Source: Sphingomonas hankookensis
GTDB lineage: Bacteria; Pseudomonadota; Alphaproteobacteria; Sphingomonadales; Sphingomonadaceae
Length of the DNA stretch: 64,000 bases
Reading direction: 5' to 3'
Assembly (NCBI RefSeq): GCF_028551275.1
Contig: NZ_CP117027.1
Location: 1 to 64,000, forward strand
The position numbers were made by a program, and so were the translations under genes. Below the pieces are notes generated by a model. The model searched no databases, was not told where the DNA came from, and saw nothing but the letters and a program-made list of their open reading frames with translations. Shown one piece after another: positions 9,036-17,017 of the stretch (position 1 is the first letter of the stretch; each line of letters opens with the position of its first letter).

Positions 9036-9227
9036 CACGGGGCGGTTCATAGCCATGACCAGCTTCGACAGCACCTCAAGCTGTTCATCGACGCCTACAA
9101 CCATGCCCGTCGGCTCAAGACGCTCCGGGGCCTCACGCCCTACGAATATGTCGCACGCATCTGGACAGAAGACCCGGGCCGATTCAAAATCAATCCGTAC
9201 CGCCACTCCTCGGGACTAAACAACTAG
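9036..9227 (+). pseudogene. IS481-family transposase, C-terminal remnant
   Basis: The frame reads SHDQLRQHLKLFIDAYNHARRLKTLRGLTPYEYV...ICINPYR-type residues and ends GLNN at 9227. The 'NxaRRLKtLrGlTPYEyi...W...P..F..nP.h..pGLN' pattern is the end of IS481 transposases. It completes a row of three unrelated transposase tails before the polysaccharide locus. Confidence 0.8.
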
Positions 9228-9375
9228 GCCGCTGGCATCGAGGCGCCACCCTCTTTCTGCCCTACGAAGGTTTTCAGCGTGGCCACTAGACCGGCGTATT
9301 TACCGAACGCCTTGGCTGGGCCGCTTACTCTCGCTATGGGCGAACACTCCTACGAGCCAAAGCGATCCCTTCTCC

Positions 9376-10527
9376 ATGACGAACCCCCAGTCACTGCGCC
9401 CCTATCAGATCTGCGCGAACTGCATCATGGACACTAGCGATTCCGGCATCGCGTTCGACGAGCGGGGTTGGTGTGACTATTGTAACAACTATCACGACAA
9501 TATCGTCCCCAACTGGCACCCCGACGAACGGGGCGAGCGCGAGATCATGGCGCAGGTCGAGCAGATCAAGCGCGACGGCAAGGGGCGCGACCATGATTGC
9601 CTGATCGGATTGAGCGGCGGTGTTGACAGCAGCTACGTGACCTACATCGCCAAGGAGAAGTTCGGGCTACGCCCGCTGCTCTATCATGTCGACGCGGGGT
9701 GGAACTCGCAGCAAGCGGTCAACAATATCGAAAAGCTGGTTGACGGCCTTGACCTCGACCTGTTCACCGAGGTGGTGGACTGGCCGGAAATGCGCGACCT
9801 GCAACTCGCGTTCTTCAAGGCGAACGTACCACATCTTGATACACCACAGGACCATGCGTTCTTCGCGGGGCTTTATAATTTTGCTGCCAAGAGCAACGTC
9901 AAGTACATCCTGACCGGTGCAAATTACTCCACGGAATGCGTTCGGGAGCCGCTGGAGTGGCATTATCATGCCTCTGATCTTCGTCAGCTCAAGGATATAC
10001 ATCGTCGTTTCGGAACTCGGCCGTTGAAGAAGTTCCCCTTGGCAGGAGTCTTCCGTTTCAAGATCTGGTACCGTTTTGCCAAGGGTGTCCGCGTTGTGAA
10101 GCCGCTCAACTCCATCCCCTTCCACAAGGAAGAAGCGATGCAGGAGTTGGTCGACAAGTTCGGTTGGCAGAAATACGCACATAAACATTATGAATCCCGC
10201 TTCACGCGCTTTTATGAAAGCTACTGGTTGCCAACCAAGTTCGGCTACGACAAGCGGCGTGCGCATTTCTCGAGCCTGATCCTGACCGGGCAGTTGAGCC
10301 GGAGCGAGGCGCTCGAGAAGATTGCGGTTCCGGCCTATGATCCGAACTCGATCGCCGAGGACTTTGAGTACATCGCCACCAAGCTCGGCATCACTGTCGA
10401 GGAGCTGCGCGCGCTTCACGACGGACCCAAGAAGACGTTCCGCGATTATAAGAACGACATGGCGTTGATGGACTTGGGCGCGAAGGTGCTGCGGGCGGCT
10501 GGTATCCAGCGGGCGATCATCCGTTGA
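9376..10527 (+). CDS. N-acetyl sugar amidotransferase (LfnA/WbpG/PseA type)
   Basis: This 383-residue PP-loop ATP pyrophosphatase has an N-terminal zinc-binding region (CANCIMDTSDSGI...CDYCNNY, four Cys) and the nucleotide motif GLSGGVDSSYV near residue 80. The family adenylates the acetamido group of an N-acetylated sugar and replaces its oxygen with ammonia delivered by HisH/HisF-like partners, making an acetamidino group. It is the first gene of the operon. hisH overlaps its stop codon and a hisF paralogue lies 2.4 kb downstream. With UDP-L-FucNAc genes in the same operon, the closest role is that of LfnA/WbuX (L-FucNAm formation). The family is certain; the sugar is inferred from neighbours. 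Confidence 0.88.
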   Translation: MTNPQSLRPYQICANCIMDTSDSGIAFDERGWCDYCNNYHDNIVPNWHPDERGEREIMAQVEQIKRDGKGRDHDCLIGLSGGVDSSYVTYIAKEKFGLRPLLYHVDAGWNSQQAVNNIEKLVDGLDLDLFTEVVDWPEMRDLQLAFFKANVPHLDTPQDHAFFAGLYNFAAKSNVKYILTGANYSTECVREPLEWHYHASDLRQLKDIHRRFGTRPLKKFPLAGVFRFKIWYRFAKGVRVVKPLNSIPFHKEEAMQELVDKFGWQKYAHKHYESRFTRFYESYWLPTKFGYDKRRAHFSSLILTGQLSRSEALEKIAVPAYDPNSIAEDFEYIATKLGITVEELRALHDGPKKTFRDYKNDMALMDLGAKVLRAAGIQRAIIR

Positions 10528-11138
10528 TTTCGATCGTCGACTACGGATTGGGGAACATCGGCGCGTTCCTCAACATGTACAAGCGGCTGAACGTGCCGGC
10601 CAAGCCGGTGCGAACCGCGGACGAACTCGCCGACGCCACGCGGATCGTGCTGCCCGGCGTCGGTGCGTTTGACCATGCGATGGAACTGCTCGACGCCTCC
10701 GGGATGCGCCAGACGCTCGATCGCAAGGTGATGCAGGACAAGGTGCCAGTCGTCGGCATCTGCGTAGGCATGCAGATCTTGGCGGACACCAGCGAGGAAG
10801 GGCGCGGGCGCGGCTTGGGCTGGGTTCCCGGCATCGTTCGTCATTTCCGCTCGATGCCGACACCCGATAACCTGCCTCTGCCGCATATGGGGTGGAACGA
10901 CGTGACGCCGGCGAACGATGACGGGCTGTTCCGAGGGCTGGAGCGCGACGCGCGTTTCTATTTCCTTCACTCTTTCTATTACGATACGGCCGATCCTGCT
11001 GATAGCGCTGCGACGTCGGTCTATGGCGGCGAGTTCGCCTGCGCGGTCAGGCGCGACAATGTCTGGGGTGTGCAGTTCCATCCGGAAAAGAGTCACCATT
11101 TCGGTGCAATGCTGCTCAGAAATTTTTCGGAACTGTGA
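10524..11138 (+). CDS. hisH: HisH-like glutamine amidotransferase (imidazole glycerol phosphate synthase glutaminase paralogue)
   Basis: This class I glutaminase of about 204 residues has the nucleophile Cys in GICVGMQIL and His/Glu in VQFHPEKSHHFG, and begins MISIVDYGLGN. The start is a TTG at 10524 overlapping the TGA of the amidotransferase gene (TTGA), which implies translational coupling. It sits beside a WbpG-type amidotransferase rather than his genes, so its ammonia probably feeds sugar amidination and not histidine synthesis. Confidence 0.88.
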   Translation: MISIVDYGLGNIGAFLNMYKRLNVPAKPVRTADELADATRIVLPGVGAFDHAMELLDASGMRQTLDRKVMQDKVPVVGICVGMQILADTSEEGRGRGLGWVPGIVRHFRSMPTPDNLPLPHMGWNDVTPANDDGLFRGLERDARFYFLHSFYYDTADPADSAATSVYGGEFACAVRRDNVWGVQFHPEKSHHFGAMLLRNFSEL

Positions 11139-12130
11139 TGGATATGAGTGCCAAGAACGATGTTGTGCGAGCATTGCCACATGCTAGGGCTATCCGGGAT
11201 GCGGCGTGGCCAGCAGGAGTTATCGTTGGCGATGCCGACCGGGTAAGCAATTCAGCCAGTGGGCTGGGTACATTAGAACCCAAATGCCTCAGTTTCGTAT
11301 CCCGACCACTGACTGAAGCAGAAGTTGCGTCTGCTGGAAGTCGGTTTGACGACGTGACCCTCGTTTGCGAAGAGGCTGCAGTCGAAGCACTCCAGACGCT
11401 ACCCAACGCGACGTTGATCGTGGTGGCCAATGCGCGGTTGGCATTCATACGTGCCGTAGAGCGCTTCTTCGCGCCGAAACGGGTGAAAGCTGGCATTCAC
11501 CCTGCGGCGGCAATCGACGATAGCGCCAAAATCGATCCGACAGCGGCGATTGGCCCTTTCTGTTGGGTCGGGCCGGGTTGTGTCATCGGTCCTGATTGCG
11601 TGCTTGGACCTAGTGTTTCGCTGATCGAGGATATCGTGCTGGGCGCTCGCGTAGTGATTGCCGGTGGGACGGTCGTCGGCGCGGACGGCTTCGGTTTCGA
11701 GCGTAATGAAGCCAACATATTGGAGAAATTTCCTCACCTCAGTGGTGTCGTGATCGAGGACGACGTCGAAATCGGAGCGAACAACACCATTGACCGAGGC
11801 ACGCTCAATCCGACAAGAATCGGAGCGCGTACCAAATTCGATGACCAGGTTCATGTGGCGCATAACGTCGTTATCGGCACGGACGTGGCGATCGCTGCAC
11901 AGGCAATGATCGCCGGCAGCGTCAAGATTGGGAACCGTGCCTGGATCGGCCCGTCGGCGATGATCATGAACAAGGTAACGATCGGTGCGGATGTCACGGT
12001 CGGCCTAGGTGCTGTCGTCATAAAATCCGTGCCGGACGGTATCACCGTCATGGGATCACCAGCGGAACCCAATAATGAATTCCGCCGCGCCCGAGCCGCG
12101 TTGAAGAAGCTGGCGAACGATGTCGAATAG
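11138..12130 (+). CDS. LpxD-like left-handed beta-helix acyltransferase
   Basis: This 330-residue protein has an N-terminal LpxD-like nucleotide-binding region (residues 1-110) and a hexapeptide-repeat beta-helix (about 120-300: IGPFCWVGPGCVIGPDCVLGP, then VVIGTDVAIAAQAMIAGSVKIG). The signature VVGADGFGFER and the HVAHNVVIG His are shared with LpxD, which transfers 3-hydroxyacyl groups to UDP-glucosamine. The ATG at 11138 overlaps the hisH stop (TGATG). Its place inside a polysaccharide operon suggests N- or O-acylation of a sugar nucleotide, such as adding an unusual acyl group, not lipid A synthesis. The substrate is unknown. Confidence 0.78.
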   Translation: MDMSAKNDVVRALPHARAIRDAAWPAGVIVGDADRVSNSASGLGTLEPKCLSFVSRPLTEAEVASAGSRFDDVTLVCEEAAVEALQTLPNATLIVVANARLAFIRAVERFFAPKRVKAGIHPAAAIDDSAKIDPTAAIGPFCWVGPGCVIGPDCVLGPSVSLIEDIVLGARVVIAGGTVVGADGFGFERNEANILEKFPHLSGVVIEDDVEIGANNTIDRGTLNPTRIGARTKFDDQVHVAHNVVIGTDVAIAAQAMIAGSVKIGNRAWIGPSAMIMNKVTIGADVTVGLGAVVIKSVPDGITVMGSPAEPNNEFRRARAALKKLANDVE

Positions 12131-12872
12131 GCCTCTGACCGGATTCGTCATGGACGATTACAGGTCCCTCATCGGTGAATTTCAGGATCATGGTTATACG
12201 CCGTGTCGCTTGCAGGATGTACGGGCCGATCAGCCCGATCTCTATCTGCGACACGACGTCGATCTTTCGCTGGAACTGGCCGTGGAAATGGCGGCGGTCG
12301 AGGCCGAATTGGGTGTTTTTTCGACCTATTTCGTGCTCGTCTCGACCGATATCTACAATCCCGCCACGATCCAGAACCGTCGTATCCTTTCGAGCATCAT
12401 CGAGCGCGGCCATGAAATCGGCTTGCATTTCGATGTCACCAGAGTCGAGGATGGGGACATTGACTCGGCAGCGGAGCGGGAATGCGCTATCCTGTCGTCT
12501 TTGACGGGACATCCGGTCGAGACTATTTCCTTCCATCGCCCGGCGCGAAACCTGCTTAATTCCACTGGGCGCTTCGCCGGACGTCGGCATACGTACGAAC
12601 CGGAGTTCTTTTCGAACATCGCCTATATATCCGACAGCAATGGTGGCTGGCACCATGGCCATCCGCTGGATCATCCGGCCATCGCCGCGCGGACCGCGGT
12701 CCAGTTGCTGACGCACCCGATCTGGTGGGGGGGGTGGGGGACACGGGAAACTGTACCGCTGATACGTGAATTTGTTAAAGGGTATAATCGTCGATCGGAC
12801 GATGCCATCGCCGGAACGATCACTGCCTATGCACAGTGGCGGGCAACCGAAGAGAAAGCCGGGGCAAAGTGA
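12120..12872 (+). CDS. Polysaccharide deacetylase-like (NodB fold) protein
   Basis: This 250-residue protein has YLRHDVDLSLE near residue 42, the characteristic first motif of CE4-type deacetylases (adjacent Asp/His metal ligands). A second motif candidate is GHEIGLHFD (residues about 98-106) and FHRPARN follows. This version (RHDVDLS, HEIGLHFD) is common in surface-polysaccharide loci. It overlaps the preceding gene by 11 bp, so it is in the operon. It may deacetylate a sugar precursor or an undecaprenyl-linked unit, and the lack of a signal peptide favours the cytoplasm. Confidence 0.7.
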   Translation: MSNRPLTGFVMDDYRSLIGEFQDHGYTPCRLQDVRADQPDLYLRHDVDLSLELAVEMAAVEAELGVFSTYFVLVSTDIYNPATIQNRRILSSIIERGHEIGLHFDVTRVEDGDIDSAAERECAILSSLTGHPVETISFHRPARNLLNSTGRFAGRRHTYEPEFFSNIAYISDSNGGWHHGHPLDHPAIAARTAVQLLTHPIWWGGWGTRETVPLIREFVKGYNRRSDDAIAGTITAYAQWRATEEKAGAK

Positions 12873-12934
12873 CGGTAAGGTTAGTTGGAGTGGCTTGCCT
12901 AATGCCGATCGCGAACGTGACGGAACAGTAAGAC

Positions 12935-13711
12935 ATGCTGCGTCCTCGTATCATTCCCTGTTTGCTAATCCACGAAGGTGGATTGGTAAAAACCGTCGGC
13001 TTCAAGGATCCGAAATATGTCGGCGATCCCGTAAACGCGGTAAAGATCTTCAACGAGAAGGAGAGCGACGAACTCATCGTTCTCGACATCGATGCGACCG
13101 TCAACGGCGTCGAACCCGACTATGCCGTCATTGCACACCTAGCCGCCGAATGCCGGATGCCGCTATGCTATGGTGGCGGGGTGCGGACCGCAGCGCAGGC
13201 TAAGCGAATCATCGGCTTGGGCGTGGAAAAGGTCGCGATCAGTGCCGCGGCGATCGAACGCCCGGAACTGATCGCCGAAATCGCGGCCGAGGTCGGACGG
13301 CAGAGCGTCGTCGTGATCCTCGATGTGCGACGCAAGATGCTAGGCAGCTACGAAGTTCGGACGCATAACGGCAAGCGGGCGCACAAGCCCGACCCGGTTG
13401 CCTTCGCACAGGAGTCAGTTCGGCTCGGCGCCGGGGAGATCGTCATCAATTCGATCGATCTCGACGGCACGATGAAGGGCTATGACCTGAAACTCGCCCG
13501 CCGTGTTCGCGACGCCGTGACGGTGCCTGTGACGTTCCTCGGCGGGGCCGGCTCGCTTGCCGATATGGAGGCGCTGATCCGCGAAGTCGGCGTGGTCGGG
13601 GCGTCGGCGGGAAGCCTGTTCGTCTTCAAGGGCACCTACCGTGCGGTGCTCATCAATTATCCCAATCCGGATACCAAGGAACAGTTGGTGCGCGCCGCGC
13701 TCACCGCCTGA
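12935..13711 (+). CDS. hisF: HisF-like ammonia-channel subunit (non-histidine paralogue)
   Basis: This 258-residue TIM barrel is homologous to the cyclase of imidazole glycerol phosphate synthase. The N-terminus reads RIIPCLLIHEGGLVKT, whereas true HisF has PCLDV with the catalytic Asp11; that Asp is Leu here. The second catalytic Asp equivalent is kept (VVVILDVRRK). The phosphate-site loop CYGGGVRT and LGGAGS are present. This substitution is typical of HisF paralogues paired with WbpG/PseA amidotransferases, where the barrel probably only channels ammonia from HisH. A 62-bp gap separates it from the previous gene. Confidence 0.87.
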   Translation: MLRPRIIPCLLIHEGGLVKTVGFKDPKYVGDPVNAVKIFNEKESDELIVLDIDATVNGVEPDYAVIAHLAAECRMPLCYGGGVRTAAQAKRIIGLGVEKVAISAAAIERPELIAEIAAEVGRQSVVVILDVRRKMLGSYEVRTHNGKRAHKPDPVAFAQESVRLGAGEIVINSIDLDGTMKGYDLKLARRVRDAVTVPVTFLGGAGSLADMEALIREVGVVGASAGSLFVFKGTYRAVLINYPNPDTKEQLVRAALTA

Positions 13712-13723
13712 CGGAAGGACCCC

Positions 13724-14764
13724 ATGTTCGACGACAAGACGCTGCTCATCACCGGGGGCACCGGTTCCTTCGGCAACGCCGTGCTTCGGCGGTTTCTGAA
13801 TTCGGGACTACGCGAAATCCGCATTTTCAGCCGCGACGAGAAGAAACAGGACGACATGCGCAAGCTATACAATAGCGCGCGGGTCAAATTCTATCTGGGC
13901 GACGTCCGCGACGAACGCAGCGTTGGTCCGGCGATGCGTGGCGTCGACTACGTCTTTCATGCTGCCGCACTGAAGCAGGTGCCTTCCTGCGAATTCCATC
14001 CAATGCAGGCGGTGCGTACCAATGTGCTTGGCACCGAGAATGTCCTGTCGGCGGCGATCGCGGCGGGGGTCGAGCGTGTCGTATGCCTGTCGACCGACAA
14101 GGCGGTCTATCCGATCAACGCTATGGGTATCAGCAAAGCGATGATGGAAAAGGTCATGATTGCCTCGTCACGCAACCTTGAAGGCACCGGAACGACCATT
14201 TGCGGTACACGCTATGGCAACGTGATGGCGTCGCGCGGATCGGTGATCCCGCTGTTCGTCGACCAGATGCTGGCCGGTCGTCCAATCACCATCACCGATG
14301 GCGACATGACGCGTTTCATGATGACGCTGGAAGATGCGGTCGAGCTGGTTATGTTCGCGTTCGAGCATGGTTGCAACGGCGACATCTTCGTTCAGAAGGC
14401 ACCGGCGGCGACCGTCGACACGCTGGTTGCGGCGATGAAGGACCTGCTGGGTCGGAGCGCGCACGAAGTTCGTACCATCGGCACCCGTCACGGCGAAAAA
14501 CTGTTCGAAAGCCTGCTGAGCCGCGAGGAGCGTGCCGTCGCCGACGACATGGGCGACTATTTCCGCGTTCCGCCGGATGGCCGTGATCTGAACTACGACA
14601 AGTTTGTCGACCAGGGCGAAGAGCGGCTGAGCCATGGCGAGGAGTATAATTCGCACAATACCAAGCGTCTCGATATTGAGGAGATGAAGACGCTGCTGCT
14701 CAAGCTGCCGATGATCCACCGCATCATGAAGGGCGAGCCGCTTGCCGAGGATTCCTACGCATGA
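13724..14764 (+). CDS. fnlA: UDP-GlcNAc 4,6-dehydratase/5-epimerase (CapE/FnlA/WbjB type)
   Basis: This 346-residue extended SDR enzyme has the NAD(P) motif ITGGTGSFGNAVL at residue 8. The catalytic region CLSTDKAVYPINAMGISKAMMEK uses the Met-x3-Lys variant in place of Tyr-x3-Lys, as in FlaA1/CapE. It converts UDP-GlcNAc to UDP-2-acetamido-2,6-dideoxy-beta-L-arabino-hexos-4-ulose, the first step to UDP-L-FucNAc. It is followed by the two other pathway genes in the canonical order, overlapping the next gene by 4 bp (ATGA). Confidence 0.9.
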   Translation: MFDDKTLLITGGTGSFGNAVLRRFLNSGLREIRIFSRDEKKQDDMRKLYNSARVKFYLGDVRDERSVGPAMRGVDYVFHAAALKQVPSCEFHPMQAVRTNVLGTENVLSAAIAAGVERVVCLSTDKAVYPINAMGISKAMMEKVMIASSRNLEGTGTTICGTRYGNVMASRGSVIPLFVDQMLAGRPITITDGDMTRFMMTLEDAVELVMFAFEHGCNGDIFVQKAPAATVDTLVAAMKDLLGRSAHEVRTIGTRHGEKLFESLLSREERAVADDMGDYFRVPPDGRDLNYDKFVDQGEERLSHGEEYNSHNTKRLDIEEMKTLLLKLPMIHRIMKGEPLAEDSYA

Positions 14765-15861
14765 AGGTGCTGGTCACCGGTGCACGCGGCTTTGTCGGGC
14801 GGAACCTGACGGTCCGCCTGGGTGAACTCGGCCACCAAGTGTTGGCGATCGGGCGGGAAGACGATGACGTGGCTTGGACCGAGGCCACGCAGAATGCCGA
14901 AACGGTCGTCCATTTGGCGGGTGAGAACCGTCCTGTCGACCCGTCCGGCTTCGAGACCGGGAATGTCGGACTGACGCGCAAGCTCGTCGCCCTGATGCAG
15001 GCGACAGGCAATACCGCACCCATCCTCTATGCCTCGTCGACGCAGGCTGCCAACGACAATGTCTATGGCCGCAGCAAGGCGAATGCCGAACGGCTGTTGC
15101 TCGATCATGCTGCTGCGACGGGCGGGCGGGTAGCCGTTTTTCGTTTGCCCAACGTATTCGGCAAATGGACGCGACCCGATTACAACTCGGCGGTCGCAAC
15201 CTTCTGCCACCGTATCGCGCGTGGCAAGGCGATCGAGATACACGATCAGGCAGCACCGCTGCGGCTCGTCTATGTCGATGACGTCGTCGATGCCTTTGTC
15301 GCGTTGTTGCCGGGCAATTTCGCGACCGGGTTTCACGATGTGGCGCCGGTCTATCAGACGACGGTGGGCGAGGTCGCGGACATCATCCGGAGTTTCCCGC
15401 AAAGCCGGAATACGCTGACCACCCCGCGTGTCGGCACCGGTCTCGTCCGTGCGCTCTATTCGACCTATCTCAGCTATCTGCCGGCCGATGCGTTTCACTA
15501 CGACGTACCGATCCACGCGGACCCGCGCGGTCGGTTCGTTGAGATGCTGAAGACGACGGACAGCGGACAGTTTTCCTACTTCACGGCCGGTCCCGGAATT
15601 ACGCGTGGGGACCATTACCATCACAGCAAGGTCGAAAAATTCCTCGTCATTTCCGGCAAGGCGCATTTCGGGTTTCGCCAGATCCAGACTGGCGAGCGCC
15701 ACGAAATCGTGGTTGAAGGCAGCCAGGGGCGTATCGTCGAGACGATACCAGGCTGGACCCACAACATCACCAATATCGGTAGCGGCGAGTTGGTTGTCAT
15801 GCTCTGGGCCAACGAAATCTTCGATCGCGATCGCCCTGACACCGTCGCCATGAAGGTCTGA
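14761..15861 (+). CDS. fnlB: UDP-4-keto sugar reductase with cupin domain (CapF/FnlB/WbjC type)
   Basis: This 366-residue protein has an N-terminal SDR domain (TGARGFVGRNL; YASSTQAANDNVYGRSK) and a C-terminal cupin (about residues 255-360: HADPRGRFVE, GDHYHHSKVEKFLVI with metal-ligand His residues, PGWTHNITN). This two-domain layout is diagnostic of CapF/WbjC, which epimerises and reduces the CapE product to UDP-2-acetamido-2,6-dideoxy-L-talose. It lies between the first and third pathway genes. Confidence 0.92.
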   Translation: MKVLVTGARGFVGRNLTVRLGELGHQVLAIGREDDDVAWTEATQNAETVVHLAGENRPVDPSGFETGNVGLTRKLVALMQATGNTAPILYASSTQAANDNVYGRSKANAERLLLDHAAATGGRVAVFRLPNVFGKWTRPDYNSAVATFCHRIARGKAIEIHDQAAPLRLVYVDDVVDAFVALLPGNFATGFHDVAPVYQTTVGEVADIIRSFPQSRNTLTTPRVGTGLVRALYSTYLSYLPADAFHYDVPIHADPRGRFVEMLKTTDSGQFSYFTAGPGITRGDHYHHSKVEKFLVISGKAHFGFRQIQTGERHEIVVEGSQGRIVETIPGWTHNITNIGSGELVVMLWANEIFDRDRPDTVAMKV

Positions 15862-15867
15862 AACGCC

Positions 15868-17001
15868 ATGAAGAAACTCAAGGTCATGACGGTGGTCGGC
15901 ACCCGGCCGGAAATCATCCGCCTGTCGCGCGTGCTGGCAGCGCTGGACGCGACGTGCGAGCATGTGCTGGTTCATACCGGTCAGAATTACGATTACGAAC
16001 TGAGTCAAGTATTTTTCGAGGATCTGGGCATTCGCAAGCCCGACCGCTTTTTAGATGCTGCGAAAGGCAGTCCGTCGGCGACGATCGGTAACATCCTAAT
16101 CGTGATGGATGACGTACTGGTCGCCGAGAAGCCCGATGCGCTACTCGTGTTGGGTGACACCAATAGCTGTCTCTCGGTGATCCCTGCCAAGCGTCGCCGC
16201 ATCCCGATTTTTCACATGGAAGCCGGCAATCGCTGCTTCGATGCGCGGGTGCCGGAGGAAACCAATCGTCGGATCGTCGACCATACGGCCGATGTAAACC
16301 TAACCTACAGTGATATCGCGCGCGAATATCTCTTGGCGGAAGGGTTGCCGGCCGACCGCGTCATCAAGACCGGCAGCCCGATGTTCGAGGTTCTGCACCA
16401 TTATATGGGTCGAATCGACGCGTCCGACGTGCTTGATCGTATGGGGCTGACGGCAGGCGAATATTTCGTCGTCAGCGCACACCGGGAGGAGAATATCGAG
16501 TCCGACCGGACGTTCTTCCGACTGGTCGATATCATCAACGACCTTGCGGAAACGCATGGCCGCCCGGTGATCGTATCGACGCATCCGCGGACGAAGAACC
16601 GTATCGAGGTCGCCGGCGTGACGTTTCACGAACAGGTTCGCCTCGGCAAGCCGCTGGGTTTCCACGACTATGTCCGGCTGCAAAAATCGGCAAGGGTCGT
16701 TCTGTCCGACAGCGGCACGATCACCGAGGAATCGTCGATCCTGAACTTTCCGGCGATCAACCTTCGCGAGGCGCATGAGCGGCCCGAGGGGATGGAAGAG
16801 GCGACGGTCATGATGACCGGGTTGAGCATTGAGCGCGTGCGACAGGCGATGGCCATTCTCGAGGGGCAGACGCGGGGTGAAGATCGCAAGCTGCGCCTCG
16901 TGGCAGACTATTCGATGCCGAATGTTTCGGACAAGGTTGTGCGCATCCTGCACAGCTACACCGATTACGTGCGTCGCGTAGTGTGGCGCGAATACGACTG
17001 A
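15868..17001 (+). CDS. fnlC: UDP-L-FucNAc-forming 2-epimerase (CapG/FnlC/WbjD type)
   Basis: This 377-residue non-hydrolysing UDP-sugar 2-epimerase of the WecB fold begins VVGTRPEIIRLSRVL. It has HTGQNYDYEL, VLGDTNSCLS, HMEAGNRCFD, SAHREENI and LSDSGTITEESSIL, all typical active-site blocks. The Asn-rich HTGQNYD form and the gene order after CapE/CapF point to the epimerase that makes UDP-L-FucNAc from the L-talose intermediate, not to UDP-GlcNAc 2-epimerase. Confidence 0.9.
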   Translation: MKKLKVMTVVGTRPEIIRLSRVLAALDATCEHVLVHTGQNYDYELSQVFFEDLGIRKPDRFLDAAKGSPSATIGNILIVMDDVLVAEKPDALLVLGDTNSCLSVIPAKRRRIPIFHMEAGNRCFDARVPEETNRRIVDHTADVNLTYSDIAREYLLAEGLPADRVIKTGSPMFEVLHHYMGRIDASDVLDRMGLTAGEYFVVSAHREENIESDRTFFRLVDIINDLAETHGRPVIVSTHPRTKNRIEVAGVTFHEQVRLGKPLGFHDYVRLQKSARVVLSDSGTITEESSILNFPAINLREAHERPEGMEEATVMMTGLSIERVRQAMAILEGQTRGEDRKLRLVADYSMPNVSDKVVRILHSYTDYVRRVVWREYD

Positions 17002-17017
17002 GCATCGGGTGGACGCG

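Noticed and set aside
13724..17001. Assigning the three sugar genes to UDP-QuiNAc or legionaminic/pseudaminic acid synthesis
   Set aside because: The order CapE, CapF with cupin domain, CapG-type 2-epimerase is the signature of UDP-L-FucNAc synthesis. No NeuB/PseI-type synthase or aminotransferase is present.
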